Shown: one piece after another, positions 7,193 through 15,036 of the stretch
Layout: every line of letters begins with the position of its first letter
How positions within the stretch are numbered: position 1 is the first letter of the stretch
Made by a program: the position numbers and the translations under genes
Notes under the pieces: generated by a model
The model's input: the letters and a program-made list of their open reading frames with translations, nothing else
Told to the model about the DNA's origin: nothing
Databases searched by the model: none
Assembly (NCBI GenBank): GCA_002387735.1
Contig: DGKJ01000046.1
Span: 16,223 to 31,939 of the forward strand
DNA from: Bacteriovoracaceae bacterium UBA4573
GTDB taxonomy: Bacteria; Bdellovibrionota; UBA1018; UBA923
Length of the DNA stretch: 15,717 bases
Direction of reading: 5' to 3'

Positions 7193-8077
7193 ATGAAACA
7201 GGATTTTCGTCGACGATCACTCAAAAAACTTTGGTGGTTACCCATTTTGGCTACGGCGAATTTCGTTGGGAGTTCGGCACAGGCCTATGTGGACCCTAGT
7301 TTTCACATTATTCGCCAGGTTGCCCGTAAACACTCAGCTATTGATGAGCTGCGCACGCGCAGTCGTCTGACGTTTTACAACAGGTCCGGCGAAGTGGTTC
7401 GCACCTTTACGGAAATCGTGGGTTTTGACAATTTATCTAAGGTCGCCGTTCGCATCGTAGACGCTGAGGGGGTTGAAGTCTCATTCAAATCTCGCACCCA
7501 TCTGGCAACCGATAAAACTCGCCCCCTGCTTTACGATCTTCTTTACGTGCGCGATTCAGAAATATTGTTTGAGCGGTTGCAGTCCCTGGGTCTTCCGTTA
7601 AAGTCCGAAACCGATCTCTATTCGGAAAAAGAAGGGATACTGCCGTACAAACCCGAGACATTTGTAAATCTTAAGCAGTTCGAAGGACAAGCCCTGTTAG
7701 TGATTGGTGAATTTTCAGACCGTACCCCACAGCTTTGGGTTACCAAACCGGAACGTCAAAGTACTTCGAGTGCCGCAGTCGAAGGCTATCAAGTGGCACG
7801 TGCCGTATTTTTTACGTCTTTCGACGGTCCCAGTGGCGATACATTGGAATTTCGTTTTCGAAACCGAAAAGAATATCGTGGGGTAGAATCTAAAACGTTT
7901 TTTTACCCCACCCGGATTGAAATTATAAAAGACGGTTATCTCTGGTCGACGATCGACATTCTTGAGTTGCGATCGGGAGCTGGAGCTTCGAACCTCGACA
8001 CCGCCCATGTGAAAGCGGCTGATTCAAACGCCGACTCGAGAGAATTGTTAGAGCCGTACTTAAAATGGATTCGATAA
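7193..8077 (+). CDS. Secreted protein of unknown function
   Basis: I do not recognise this 294-residue protein. The N-terminus is basic (RRRSLKK) and followed by a hydrophobic stretch ending SSAQA, a good signal-peptidase I site before Tyr-Val-Asp. The arginines loosely resemble a Tat motif, but the usual Phe is Leu, so Sec export is more likely. The rest is soluble and beta-rich, with alternating strands such as RLTFYNRSGEVVRTFTEIV and FFYPTRIEIIKDG, which recalls LolA-like or lipoprotein-sorting folds; this is only an impression. There are no cysteines and no membrane segments after the signal. AGGA sits nine bases before the ATG. It lies between galU and priA and overlaps priA by 13 bases, so it is probably expressed with both. 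A periplasmic location is inferred. Confidence 0.8.
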   Translation: MKQDFRRRSLKKLWWLPILATANFVGSSAQAYVDPSFHIIRQVARKHSAIDELRTRSRLTFYNRSGEVVRTFTEIVGFDNLSKVAVRIVDAEGVEVSFKSRTHLATDKTRPLLYDLLYVRDSEILFERLQSLGLPLKSETDLYSEKEGILPYKPETFVNLKQFEGQALLVIGEFSDRTPQLWVTKPERQSTSSAAVEGYQVARAVFFTSFDGPSGDTLEFRFRNRKEYRGVESKTFFYPTRIEIIKDGYLWSTIDILELRSGAGASNLDTAHVKAADSNADSRELLEPYLKWIR

Positions 8078-10059
8078 AATATGCTGAAGTTGTGGTGCCG
8101 AAGCCTTTGCCGGGGCCCCTAACCTATCGCATACCCGTCAGCCTAGCTGGAACCATTCAGCCCGGCTCTTATGTGAAAGTCCCCTTTCGGTCGAGTCTGG
8201 CCGACGGTTTTGTGGTTGCAGTTTCGAGCGGCACTCACTGCGACGAAAAAATTAAAATTAAAGACATTTCGGAACAACCATTTTTTGATTTGTTGTTTAG
8301 CGACGAGGATCAAAAATTTTTTAAATGGGTTTCAGATTACTATCAGTTGCCTATTGGCGAGGTATTTCACAGCGCGTTTCCAAAGAGTATCTTCAAAATT
8401 CCGAAAAAAGAAAAAAAAACACCAGAAGTGAGTTCGTCCGCGAGTGGGGCACCATATAATTCACGATCAGCTATCGAACCCACTACGGAACAAATTAACG
8501 CGATTAACGAAATTGTATCTGCGGTTTCAAGCGCGGAATTTCGCTCTTTCCTGCTTTTTGGGGTAACGGGTTCTGGAAAAACAGAAGTCTACTTAGCGTC
8601 AGCAGCGCGTGCCTTGGAAATCGGAAAGTCGGCGTTAATTTTGGTTCCGGAAATTGCACTGACACCACAATTAACAAGTCGCTTCGAGAGTCGTTTTGGT
8701 GCGCAGGTTGCCGTTTTACATTCGGGACTCACTGAAAAAGAGCGCCGCGAACAGTGGTGGTCCATTCGCCGAGGGGAAAAAAAGGTAGTGGTTGGTGCCC
8801 GATCGGCGTTGTTTGCGCCGCTGAACGACCTTGGTTTGATCGTAGTGGACGAAGAACATGAGCCGTCTTTTAAACAAGAAGATCGCCTGCGTTATAACGC
8901 CAGAGATTTAGCCTTGGTACGAGGAAAAATTGCCTCAGCGGCGGTAGTTCTCGGTTCCGCGACACCCTCCTTGGAAACGTTTTTTGCAGCTCAAAACGGG
9001 CGCCATCGATTACTGGAGCTAAAAATCAGACCGAATCAACGCCCAATGCCGTCCATTGAAATTATTGATATGAAGGGAATCGACGGTCATTTCAGTGATC
9101 CAATGCGAAACGGTATCGAGCAAGCGTTAAAAAATGGCAATCAATGTATGGTTTTTGTTAATCGCAAAGGTTTTGCCCATTTTTTATTGTGTACTGAATG
9201 TGGCGAAGTACCAAAGTGTCTAAACTGTAGCGTGTCACTCACTTACTATCGCGCCTCGAGCACTCTTCGTTGTCATTACTGTGACTTTCAGATTCCTTCC
9301 CATTCCGCCTGTAAATCCTGTAATTCGATTAGTCTTAAACAAGTGGGGTTCGGAACTGAGGCGATTGAAAACGAATTGAAAGTTATATTTCCTGCGGCCA
9401 GCATACGCAGGCTGGACGCCGAAACAGTCGATACAAAAAAGAAATTAGATGAAGTCTTGAACGATTTTCGCTCCGGTCAGATAGATATTTTGGTCGGCAC
9501 CCAAATGTTGGCTAAGGGACATGATTTCCCAAATGTTACTTTTGTTGGGATCGTATTGGCCGACACGGCGTTACATTTGCCAGATTTTCGTGCATCGGAA
9601 AGAACATTTCAACTTGTTACCCAAGTGGCGGGTCGTTGTGGGCGTTCCGATAAACCGGGTACCGTGGTTTTGCAGACGTTTGTGCCCGATCATTATACTA
9701 TTATTAATGCCGCTAAACAGAGTTATCGAGAGTTTTATGAAACGGAACTCGCCATTCGTCGCGACTTTTCATACCCGCCATTTAGCAAAATGGCGCAAAT
9801 CGAATTTCGTCACCTTAAAGAGAATGTCGCGCGAGATCAGGCATTCATGGCTGAGGCCTTACTGCGAAATGCTGGCGCTGATTCAATGGGCGTAGAATGT
9901 TTAGGGCCTGCTGCCGCTTCGATCGCCCGCATTGCGAATCAATATCGCTGGCAGTTGTTGCTGAAAGCGGCAAAATCTTCCGCCCTGAACGGTGCGATCA
10001 AAACCCTTCGCAAGGCTGGAGTGAGATTTATTGATGTCGATCCTGTAAGCACCCTATAA
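8065..10059 (+). CDS. priA: Primosomal replication-restart helicase PriA
   Basis: PriA recognises stalled or repaired replication forks and reloads the replisome; it is a 3'-5' superfamily 2 helicase. The 664 residues (E. coli has 732) show the N-terminal 3' DNA-binding domain (residues 1-110), a linker rich in Lys and Ser, Walker A GVTGSGKT (166-173), DEEH (262-265) and LGSATPS (297-303). Eight zinc-binding cysteines follow (376, 379, 385, 388, 403, 406, 416, 419). Motifs GTQMLAKGHDF and QVAGRCGR mark the second RecA-like lobe. The start lies inside the end of the preceding gene with no Shine-Dalgarno, so translation is probably coupled. The 3' end contains the promoter of the next gene. Identity is near certain. 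Confidence 0.97.
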   Translation: MDSIKYAEVVVPKPLPGPLTYRIPVSLAGTIQPGSYVKVPFRSSLADGFVVAVSSGTHCDEKIKIKDISEQPFFDLLFSDEDQKFFKWVSDYYQLPIGEVFHSAFPKSIFKIPKKEKKTPEVSSSASGAPYNSRSAIEPTTEQINAINEIVSAVSSAEFRSFLLFGVTGSGKTEVYLASAARALEIGKSALILVPEIALTPQLTSRFESRFGAQVAVLHSGLTEKERREQWWSIRRGEKKVVVGARSALFAPLNDLGLIVVDEEHEPSFKQEDRLRYNARDLALVRGKIASAAVVLGSATPSLETFFAAQNGRHRLLELKIRPNQRPMPSIEIIDMKGIDGHFSDPMRNGIEQALKNGNQCMVFVNRKGFAHFLLCTECGEVPKCLNCSVSLTYYRASSTLRCHYCDFQIPSHSACKSCNSISLKQVGFGTEAIENELKVIFPAASIRRLDAETVDTKKKLDEVLNDFRSGQIDILVGTQMLAKGHDFPNVTFVGIVLADTALHLPDFRASERTFQLVTQVAGRCGRSDKPGTVVLQTFVPDHYTIINAAKQSYREFYETELAIRRDFSYPPFSKMAQIEFRHLKENVARDQAFMAEALLRNAGADSMGVECLGPAAASIARIANQYRWQLLLKAAKSSALNGAIKTLRKAGVRFIDVDPVSTL

Positions 10060-10060
10060 T
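10031..10060 (+). promoter_or_regulatory. Sigma-70-like promoter predicting a leaderless mRNA
   Basis: TTGATG (10031-10036) and a perfect TATAAT (10055-10060) are separated by 18 bases, at the very end of priA. Six bases later comes the ATG of the zinc-ribbon/CFI-box gene (10067). A transcript starting seven bases after the -10 would begin on that A. No Shine-Dalgarno is visible. This is the best promoter in the window. Confidence 0.68.
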
Positions 10061-10066
10061 GGTTGA

Positions 10067-10906
10067 ATGGGTAAGATTGAGTTCTCTTCAGAACGCGGTA
10101 AGTGTCCTGCCTGTCGAACTGAAAATGTAATTTTGAAAGAAGTTAGTGGAATTCACGTTTGCGAAAAATGCGCATCCAAACGATTTTCTACGTCGGTAAG
10201 AAAAAGAATCGAAGAAGCCTACAATCGTCAGATGGACGCCAAGCGACGCGAAGCGTGGATGCAACGCATGGTGGTCGCAAAACGCGGGGTAAAGTATTAC
10301 GAAGAAGGAAAGTTGCTTGAGTCGTTAAAGTGCTTTCGTGATTACATAACGATTCTCGAATCACGGTATCGAGTACCCCCGGGCGGATTGCACCCCTCTC
10401 TATTTGACGTTAAGAAAGATGCCGGCGAACTGTTGCTGATAGCCGGTGTTTATTGGGATATGGTCAAGGCATACGACCATATCAAAGGTCACACCGGTGA
10501 AATGCGCGGGGCTTTGAATAAATTTTTGGAATTTTCGATAGATCGCCCCCACGTAATATTAGCCTCGGAGACCATTCGAAAATACGTAGCTTCCGGATCC
10601 GCAGTACACGTAAATGATTTCAAGAGAGCTCATGAACAATTGCGAAGTAATCTTTCAAAGTGTTTTATCGCCACGGCAGTTTATGGACCCAAGTCCGACG
10701 AAGTGGCTGCTTTACGTGCGTTTCGTGATCATTTTCTAAACAAGAATCTTATCGGAAGAAGTGTTGTCGGTTTTTATTACGCAATTTCACCGCCGCTTGC
10801 TCGGTTGGCGGTGCGGCAGCCCCGCATTGCCGACGCCATTCGGCCCTTTTTAAATCTCATCGTGAGAAGCACTAAAAGAGCGAGCCGTCTCAGTACAGAT
10901 AGGTAA
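10067..10906 (+). CDS. Zinc-ribbon protein with C-terminal CFI-box
   Basis: Function unknown. The 279-residue protein has three parts. Residues 10-38 form a zinc ribbon (Cys13, Cys16, Cys32, Cys35, in the contexts KCPACRTEN and VCEKCASK). The middle is helical and charged, possibly TPR-like (GVKYYEEGKLLESLKCFRDY near residues 74-93). The C-terminus begins KCFIATAVYGPKSDEV at 198-213 and continues with LRAFRDHFLN, YYAISPPLARL and a final hydrophobic helix. This matches the pattern known as the CFI-box C-terminal domain, found at the end of many otherwise unrelated bacterial proteins; its role is not established to my knowledge. There is no signal peptide, and the zinc ribbon suggests a cytoplasmic start. 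A strong promoter sits immediately upstream with no room for a leader. The family call is good; function is open. Confidence 0.85.
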   Translation: MGKIEFSSERGKCPACRTENVILKEVSGIHVCEKCASKRFSTSVRKRIEEAYNRQMDAKRREAWMQRMVVAKRGVKYYEEGKLLESLKCFRDYITILESRYRVPPGGLHPSLFDVKKDAGELLLIAGVYWDMVKAYDHIKGHTGEMRGALNKFLEFSIDRPHVILASETIRKYVASGSAVHVNDFKRAHEQLRSNLSKCFIATAVYGPKSDEVAALRAFRDHFLNKNLIGRSVVGFYYAISPPLARLAVRQPRIADAIRPFLNLIVRSTKRASRLSTDR

Positions 10907-11057
10907 TTTTCGCAGCCGCGGGAGCTCTGGTGGTTCTGCCCAAACCCACGCTATCTACGAGGCACTATTTTCCCTTAAACATTTCTAAAAGAAGTTTTAA
11001 TGGTCGAGCGAATGTACCGATATCCTTAGAAGAGCGATGTAAAGCTTCAATATTTGA
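10907..11057. other. Largest intergenic gap (151 bases)
   Basis: It holds no gene, tRNA or convincing terminator. An AT-rich imperfect inverted repeat lies at 10975-11000: outer arms TTAAA and TTTTAA, inner TTCT and AGAA around a short A loop. It might be an operator or a weak hairpin. The best promoter-like pair, TTTAAT and GATATC around 10996-11024, matches consensus poorly and is not called. The next gene has no Shine-Dalgarno. Confidence 0.5.
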
Positions 11058-12485
11058 ATGAAAACTGAAAAAAATTTGAAAGACCAAAAATCGCAATTAG
11101 ACCAGCTGATTACAATTCTAATGAGTTGTTTTGCAGAACTTGGTGTACGCCCAAATTCGCTTTTTATTGAAGACACTGCCGTTATGATATACGACGCAAT
11201 GTCGACTCGTACCCGATTGTATCATCGACTCGAACATTGTCTTTCTACTCCACCTAACGTCGACGCGTTGGGAATATTGGCGTATCTTTTTCACGATGTC
11301 ATTTATTGGCAGGTAGACCGAGCTAGAAGTAGCAAACTACGACAAGGTATTGCACCGCTTGAACTCGATGACCACGGAACCGTTACGCTCACCGGTGAAT
11401 GTGGAGAGTTAGGCACCGCTAAAATAAGTGAACGCAACACGCTCGCCCGACTGGTATTCGGATTCAATGAACCAGTTGAACTCGACTTTTCACATGGTAT
11501 GAACGAGTTTCTCAGCGCGTGTGTAGCCGAAAACACCTTTAAGGGCCTGCTGGATACCTGGCAGATTGTACAAATTCTCTGCTGTATTGAAGCCACGATT
11601 CCATTTCGTCCGGCACTCGATGGGAAAACCGCAATCGAAAAGCTCGCGGCCAGATTGAAAAAAATTAATATTGGTTATGCGTTTGGTAAAACGGAAGAAG
11701 AGCAAAAACAGGCTATTCGACGTGCAATCGACGTGGCAAACCACGATGTGGGGAACTTCGCGTATGCCACTACGAGTACGTTTTTAAAAAACACCTGGGA
11801 TTTAACCTGGGAAAACAACCCCGCACTTCAGCGTGACACCTACTCTATCAAGCAATACCGGAGTGCGCTGCAAGCGAACATCGCATTTTATCGAAGTCTA
11901 CAACCTCGGTACGTTTTCAGTTGTCTCGACGGTTACCCGACCCGCGGACATTTTGAAGACATTGTGGGGCGTACTAAAAAAAATATCACCACCGGCTTAC
12001 AGTACATTCAAGTAAAGCTAGTTGCATGTGCAATTATCGAATCCGTTGCAGATCTTACAGGTGGGGACGCCCCCCTCATGTTATTTATGGGAAATCATTC
12101 GCAACAGGGGCTAATTCCAAAATGGGCCGACTTGCTTGAAAATATTGATCCCACGATAATAAAAGACGAGCTTCGAAAAGATGTTTTTAAATTACTTTTC
12201 GAAGGTCGCCCGGAAATGAAAGAACAATTTGACGTTGCCCGCTCGCCGATCTCGGCACATCTCTATGCATCGCTCGACGCTGCTAATTTTCAGAAGGCGG
12301 CTGCACTAGCAGACGAGTTTTTCGTTCAGCGTATGAGTGCAAAAGAATTTCTTCAGGCCAATCCGATTAATTTAGTTTATGGTCCGGTCCTTGAAAAATT
12401 TAAGGAAATCGTTTCTAGCCGAAAAGAAGCGCTTAGCGCTCTTGAAAAAGAGCTGCGCGCAATCAAGAAAAAGTCGGCTGCTTAA
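11058..12485 (+). CDS. Uncharacterised protein with HD-hydrolase-like N-terminal domain
   Basis: The 475-residue protein is not one I recognise by name. Residues 54-83 read LYHRLEHCLSTPP...LAYLFHDVIYW. The H...H then HD arrangement (His56, His60, His79, Asp80) resembles the predicted HD-superfamily phosphohydrolases of the COG4339 type (YH..H ... FHD.VY). The usual NEE.S motif after HD is not evident. A later helix containing ANHDVGNFA (227-235) could carry the final metal-binding Asp. Residues 300-475 match no family I know, except that the last 50 are highly charged and probably coiled coil (EALSALEKELRAIKKK). There is no signal peptide or membrane segment, so it is probably cytoplasmic. 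ATG 11058 is the first possible start, because an in-frame ATG at 11037 is followed at once by a stop. It ends four bases from the lepB stop on the other strand. Confidence 0.72.
   Translation: MKTEKNLKDQKSQLDQLITILMSCFAELGVRPNSLFIEDTAVMIYDAMSTRTRLYHRLEHCLSTPPNVDALGILAYLFHDVIYWQVDRARSSKLRQGIAPLELDDHGTVTLTGECGELGTAKISERNTLARLVFGFNEPVELDFSHGMNEFLSACVAENTFKGLLDTWQIVQILCCIEATIPFRPALDGKTAIEKLAARLKKINIGYAFGKTEEEQKQAIRRAIDVANHDVGNFAYATTSTFLKNTWDLTWENNPALQRDTYSIKQYRSALQANIAFYRSLQPRYVFSCLDGYPTRGHFEDIVGRTKKNITTGLQYIQVKLVACAIIESVADLTGGDAPLMLFMGNHSQQGLIPKWADLLENIDPTIIKDELRKDVFKLLFEGRPEMKEQFDVARSPISAHLYASLDAANFQKAAALADEFFVQRMSAKEFLQANPINLVYGPVLEKFKEIVSSRKEALSALEKELRAIKKKSAA
12422..12453 (-). terminator. 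Candidate weak terminator for lepB inside the convergent gene
   Basis: Read on the minus strand, two adjacent hairpins lie 37-68 bases past the lepB stop. The first has a six-base stem (12438-12443 with 12448-12453). The second has a five-base stem, AGCGC-TAA-GCGCT (12428-12440), followed by TCTTTTC, a short T-rich run. It lies within coding sequence of the opposite gene, so codon constraint may explain it. No comparable signal is seen for the plus-strand gene. Confidence 0.3.
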
Positions 12486-12489
12486 AAAA

Positions 12490-13269
12490 TCAGTAGATCG
12501 AAGTGCCAATTCGAGACGGTCTAAAGTAATACTGGCTTTCACGAAAATCGAGCCACAGAGATAGCCATACAAACAAGGCTTTGCCGCGCACATTTTTGAT
12601 AGGCACGAGCCCCCAAAACCGAGAGTCATAACTAAAGTCTCGGTTATCCCCCATAACAAAAAGGTGATCCTCTGGAATACTCATCTCACCATAGGACTCA
12701 GTGATATAGGTATTTCGATCGAGTAAAACCTTATATTTTTCACCCGTCGTGGAGTTCGTTTCTTCAAAAAGCGAAAGCGAGGTCTTATCATACTGCTTGC
12801 CTTCGATCGAAGCGATTACGTCTGGTTTATCGAGTGGCACTCGCTCGATTGGTTTGTCATTTACGTAAACCACCTTGTCTCTCACTCGAACTTTGTCACC
12901 GGGAACTCCGATAACGCGTTTAATGTAATAAAACGCTTCGTCCTTAGGAAACTTGAAGACAATGATGTCACCCCGCTTCGGAGGATCGCGATCAACGACG
13001 TAGATTGGGCGATCGGTAAAGAAATCGCTAAACGGAATTTTCAAACCGTAGGCGAACTTATTTACGAAGATATGATCACCCACCAACAAAGTGGGAATCA
13101 TGCTTCCGGAAGGGATCTTGAAGGCTTCGATAATGCTCGACCGAATAATTAAAACCAAGAAAACCGCTACCCCGATCGACTTTACGTTCTCAATAATAAC
13201 TTGACGGTTTATTTTGGCGCGCCCTGTCGAGGGCGGTTTCGCCGAGGAAGACTGGTCTTGGTTTGACAT
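12490..13269 (-). CDS. lepB: Signal peptidase I
   Basis: LepB removes Sec and Tat signal peptides on the outer face of the inner membrane using a Ser-Lys dyad. The 259-residue product has a single N-terminal anchor (about 29-48, SIGVAVFLVLIIRSSII) after a short Ser/Gln-rich tail. Box B is FKIPSGSMIPTLLVGDHIFVNK (catalytic Ser56), box D is YIKRVIGVPGD (catalytic Lys117), and box E is GDNRDFSYDSRFWG (207-220). This is the standard signal-peptidase set. ATG 13269 is used without a Shine-Dalgarno, nine bases after a TATCTT -10. It is divergent from lptG and convergent with the HD-like gene across four bases. Its substrates probably include the secreted proteins encoded here. Identity is near certain. 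Confidence 0.96.
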   Translation of the reverse strand: MSNQDQSSSAKPPSTGRAKINRQVIIENVKSIGVAVFLVLIIRSSIIEAFKIPSGSMIPTLLVGDHIFVNKFAYGLKIPFSDFFTDRPIYVVDRDPPKRGDIIVFKFPKDEAFYYIKRVIGVPGDKVRVRDKVVYVNDKPIERVPLDKPDVIASIEGKQYDKTSLSLFEETNSTTGEKYKVLLDRNTYITESYGEMSIPEDHLFVMGDNRDFSYDSRFWGLVPIKNVRGKALFVWLSLWLDFRESQYYFRPSRIGTSIY

Positions 13270-13278
13270 ACTGGTCCA

Positions 13279-13307
13279 AAGATAGCTGAAGGGTTTTTCA
13301 AAAGCAA
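13279..13307 (-). promoter_or_regulatory. lepB promoter, near-leaderless
   Basis: On the minus strand TTGCTT (13307-13302) and TATCTT (13284-13279) are 17 bases apart. The -10 ends nine bases before the lepB ATG, predicting a leader of roughly zero to three bases, and no ribosome-binding site is seen. The -35 matches consensus at three of six positions. It overlaps the lptG promoter head to head. Confidence 0.5.
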
Positions 13308-13325
13308 ACGATTCTGGGTTATGCT
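13297..13325 (+). promoter_or_regulatory. lptG promoter, near-leaderless
   Basis: TTCAAA (13297-13302) and TATGCT (13320-13325) are 17 bases apart. The -10 ends nine bases before the lptG ATG at 13335, the same spacing as at lepB and galU. No Shine-Dalgarno intervenes. Its -35 and that of lepB share the base at 13302, so the two promoters probably compete for polymerase. Confidence 0.5.
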
Positions 13326-13334
13326 GGGTATGTC

Positions 13335-14414
13335 ATGCGTATTCTCGATCGTTATGTCTTCTTCGAATTCATTCGGAACTTTGCTATCGCGCTAGTCGCG
13401 CTGGCGTTGGTGTTTTTCTTGGCAGATTACCTACGGGGTGTCTGGGACGAGGAAATCTCGGCCTTTGTGCTTTTGAAGTATGGGCTCATGAATTTGCCCG
13501 CGATAGCCTGCCAAATGGCGCCGCCCGCTGCCATGATCGGAACCATGGTGACGCTCTCTTTGTTAAATCGAAAAAATGAACTTACGGCCATGCACGCCGC
13601 TGGGGTAAGTTTAATGCACATTTCGGTGCTTATTTTTGGTGCCATTTTTATAGCGTCTTGTCTCACATTAGTGGTGCACGACCGTGTTGTCCCTCCACTC
13701 GCTCGCGCCCGCACAGCCTATTATTGGAAGGTTATAAAAAATCGTCCCGATTTTTCGATGGATATTAAAACCAGCAAAATTTGGTATCGCAGTAAGAACT
13801 ACATCTACAATCTGAGGACTTACGATAAAAAATCAGAAACAATTCATGGCATTGGTATTTATTTTTTTGACTCCACTTTTCGTTTAATTCAACACGTCGA
13901 AGCAGAGAATGCGAAGTTTGAAGAAGGTCAATGGGATCTTCGTAATGGCATGTTAACGATATTTCCCGAAGACAACCGCTTTCCACTTAGTAAACATTTT
14001 GATCAGAAAAAATTCACTCTGCCCGAAACCCCATCGGACTTTCTCCAGATCGAGAAACAAGTGGAATCTTTACGGCTCAAGGAATTGCGACGCTTTATTC
14101 AACGTAATCAGGAGGCGGGCTTAGAAACCCGCGAGTACGAAGTAGATTTTCACGCACGCATTGCGGTGTCTTTTATATCACTCGTCATGGGACTGCTTGC
14201 TATTCCCTATTCCGTTCGCCCAAAGCGGCAAGGCGGTCTTGGAAAGGATCTCGCCGTGTGCGTGGGGTGGATCTTTTCTTATTGGCTTTTATTTAGCATT
14301 AGCTTATCTCTTGGGCGATCAGGAGCATTGGCGCCATGGGTTTCGGTTTGGGGGCCATCCGCGCTCTTTTTTGGCGCAGCGTTGACCTTGGTCACGCGAG
14401 TTCGAGCAACCTGA
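13335..14414 (+). CDS. lptG: LPS export permease subunit (LptG/LptF, YjgP/YjgQ family)
   Basis: This inner-membrane subunit of the Lpt ABC transporter extracts lipopolysaccharide and hands it to the periplasmic bridge. The 359 residues show three N-terminal membrane segments (about 10-32, 50-75, 95-118), a periplasmic beta-rich domain (about 120-265) and three C-terminal membrane segments (about 273-355): the standard layout. The segments MNLPAIACQMAPPAAMIGT and LLNRKNELTAMHAAGVSLM are diagnostic of the family and read more like LptG than LptF, though the choice is not certain. The partner subunit gene is not in the window. The start has no Shine-Dalgarno and a close -10. def follows after 24 bases, so lptG, def and fmt probably form one operon. 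Confidence 0.88.
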   Translation: MRILDRYVFFEFIRNFAIALVALALVFFLADYLRGVWDEEISAFVLLKYGLMNLPAIACQMAPPAAMIGTMVTLSLLNRKNELTAMHAAGVSLMHISVLIFGAIFIASCLTLVVHDRVVPPLARARTAYYWKVIKNRPDFSMDIKTSKIWYRSKNYIYNLRTYDKKSETIHGIGIYFFDSTFRLIQHVEAENAKFEEGQWDLRNGMLTIFPEDNRFPLSKHFDQKKFTLPETPSDFLQIEKQVESLRLKELRRFIQRNQEAGLETREYEVDFHARIAVSFISLVMGLLAIPYSVRPKRQGGLGKDLAVCVGWIFSYWLLFSISLSLGRSGALAPWVSVWGPSALFFGAALTLVTRVRAT

Positions 14415-14438
14415 ACCTCCTCGTAAAAAGGCGAAAAG

Positions 14439-15017
14439 ATGGCGATTTTACCAATAAACACCTTTCCCGATGCCGTACTTAGACAGCGAGCTGAAGAAGT
14501 TGCTGATTTTGACGCAGCGCTAGAGAGGCTTGTTTCTGACATGCTTGACACCATGTACGATGCGCCAGGAGTGGGGTTGGCTGCGAACCAGATTGGGCTT
14601 TTAATGCGGGTAGCAGTAATTGACGTCGACTACGAAATCGAATCGGACGAAGAAAACACGGACCCTGCGCCTCGAAAATATAAAGGAAAAAATCCGCGAG
14701 TGTTTGTGAACCCTGTAATCACCAAACGCACTGGAGCCACACCGTTTAAAGAGGGTTGCCTTTCAGTGCCGGGTTTTTACGAAGATGTAAAACGTGCAGT
14801 CGAGGTGGACGTCACCTATCAAGATATCAAAGGCACGACTCACACCTTGCATGCTACTGGCTTGTTGGCGATAGCGCTTCAACACGAAGTCGATCACCTG
14901 GATGGTCGCCTTTTCGTAGATCATTTAAGCCCCATCAAACGAAGTCTAATTCAAAGCAAAGTGAAAAAAGAACGAGCTCGGGGATTCGAGCGTTCAAAAT
15001 TTCACGTCGAACTGTAA
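14439..15017 (+). CDS. def: Peptide deformylase
   Basis: This metalloenzyme removes the formyl group from the initiator methionine of new proteins. All three signature motifs are present: GVGLAANQIG (residues 44-53), EGCLSVP (105-111, metal ligand Cys107) and QHEVDHLDG (148-156, ligands His149 and His153, catalytic Glu150). At 192 residues it is slightly longer than usual because of an acidic, probably flexible insert at about 64-85 (IESDEENTDPAPRK). The C-terminal extension is basic. AAAAGG lies about eight bases before the ATG as a weak ribosome-binding site. fmt starts 19 bases downstream, the classic def-fmt pairing. Identity is near certain. Confidence 0.97.
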   Translation: MAILPINTFPDAVLRQRAEEVADFDAALERLVSDMLDTMYDAPGVGLAANQIGLLMRVAVIDVDYEIESDEENTDPAPRKYKGKNPRVFVNPVITKRTGATPFKEGCLSVPGFYEDVKRAVEVDVTYQDIKGTTHTLHATGLLAIALQHEVDHLDGRLFVDHLSPIKRSLIQSKVKKERARGFERSKFHVEL

Positions 15018-15021
15018 CTAT

Positions 15022-15026
15022 GGGAG
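15022..15026 (+). promoter_or_regulatory. Ribosome-binding site supporting a TTG start for fmt
   Basis: GGGAG sits ten bases before TTG 15037. No ATG or GTG in the frame lies between the def stop and the conserved VVFMGTPDF segment, so this site helps fix the start. Confidence 0.6.
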
Positions 15027-15036
15027 ATTGGTCGTT

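Noticed and set aside
7205..7240. Tat signal in the secreted protein at 7193
   Set aside because: Twin arginines are present, but the following Phe-Leu-Lys pattern is not matched (Ser-Leu-Lys-Lys).
10907..11057. Small RNA or riboswitch in the 151-base gap
   Set aside because: No strong stem set, promoter or terminator could be drawn by eye.
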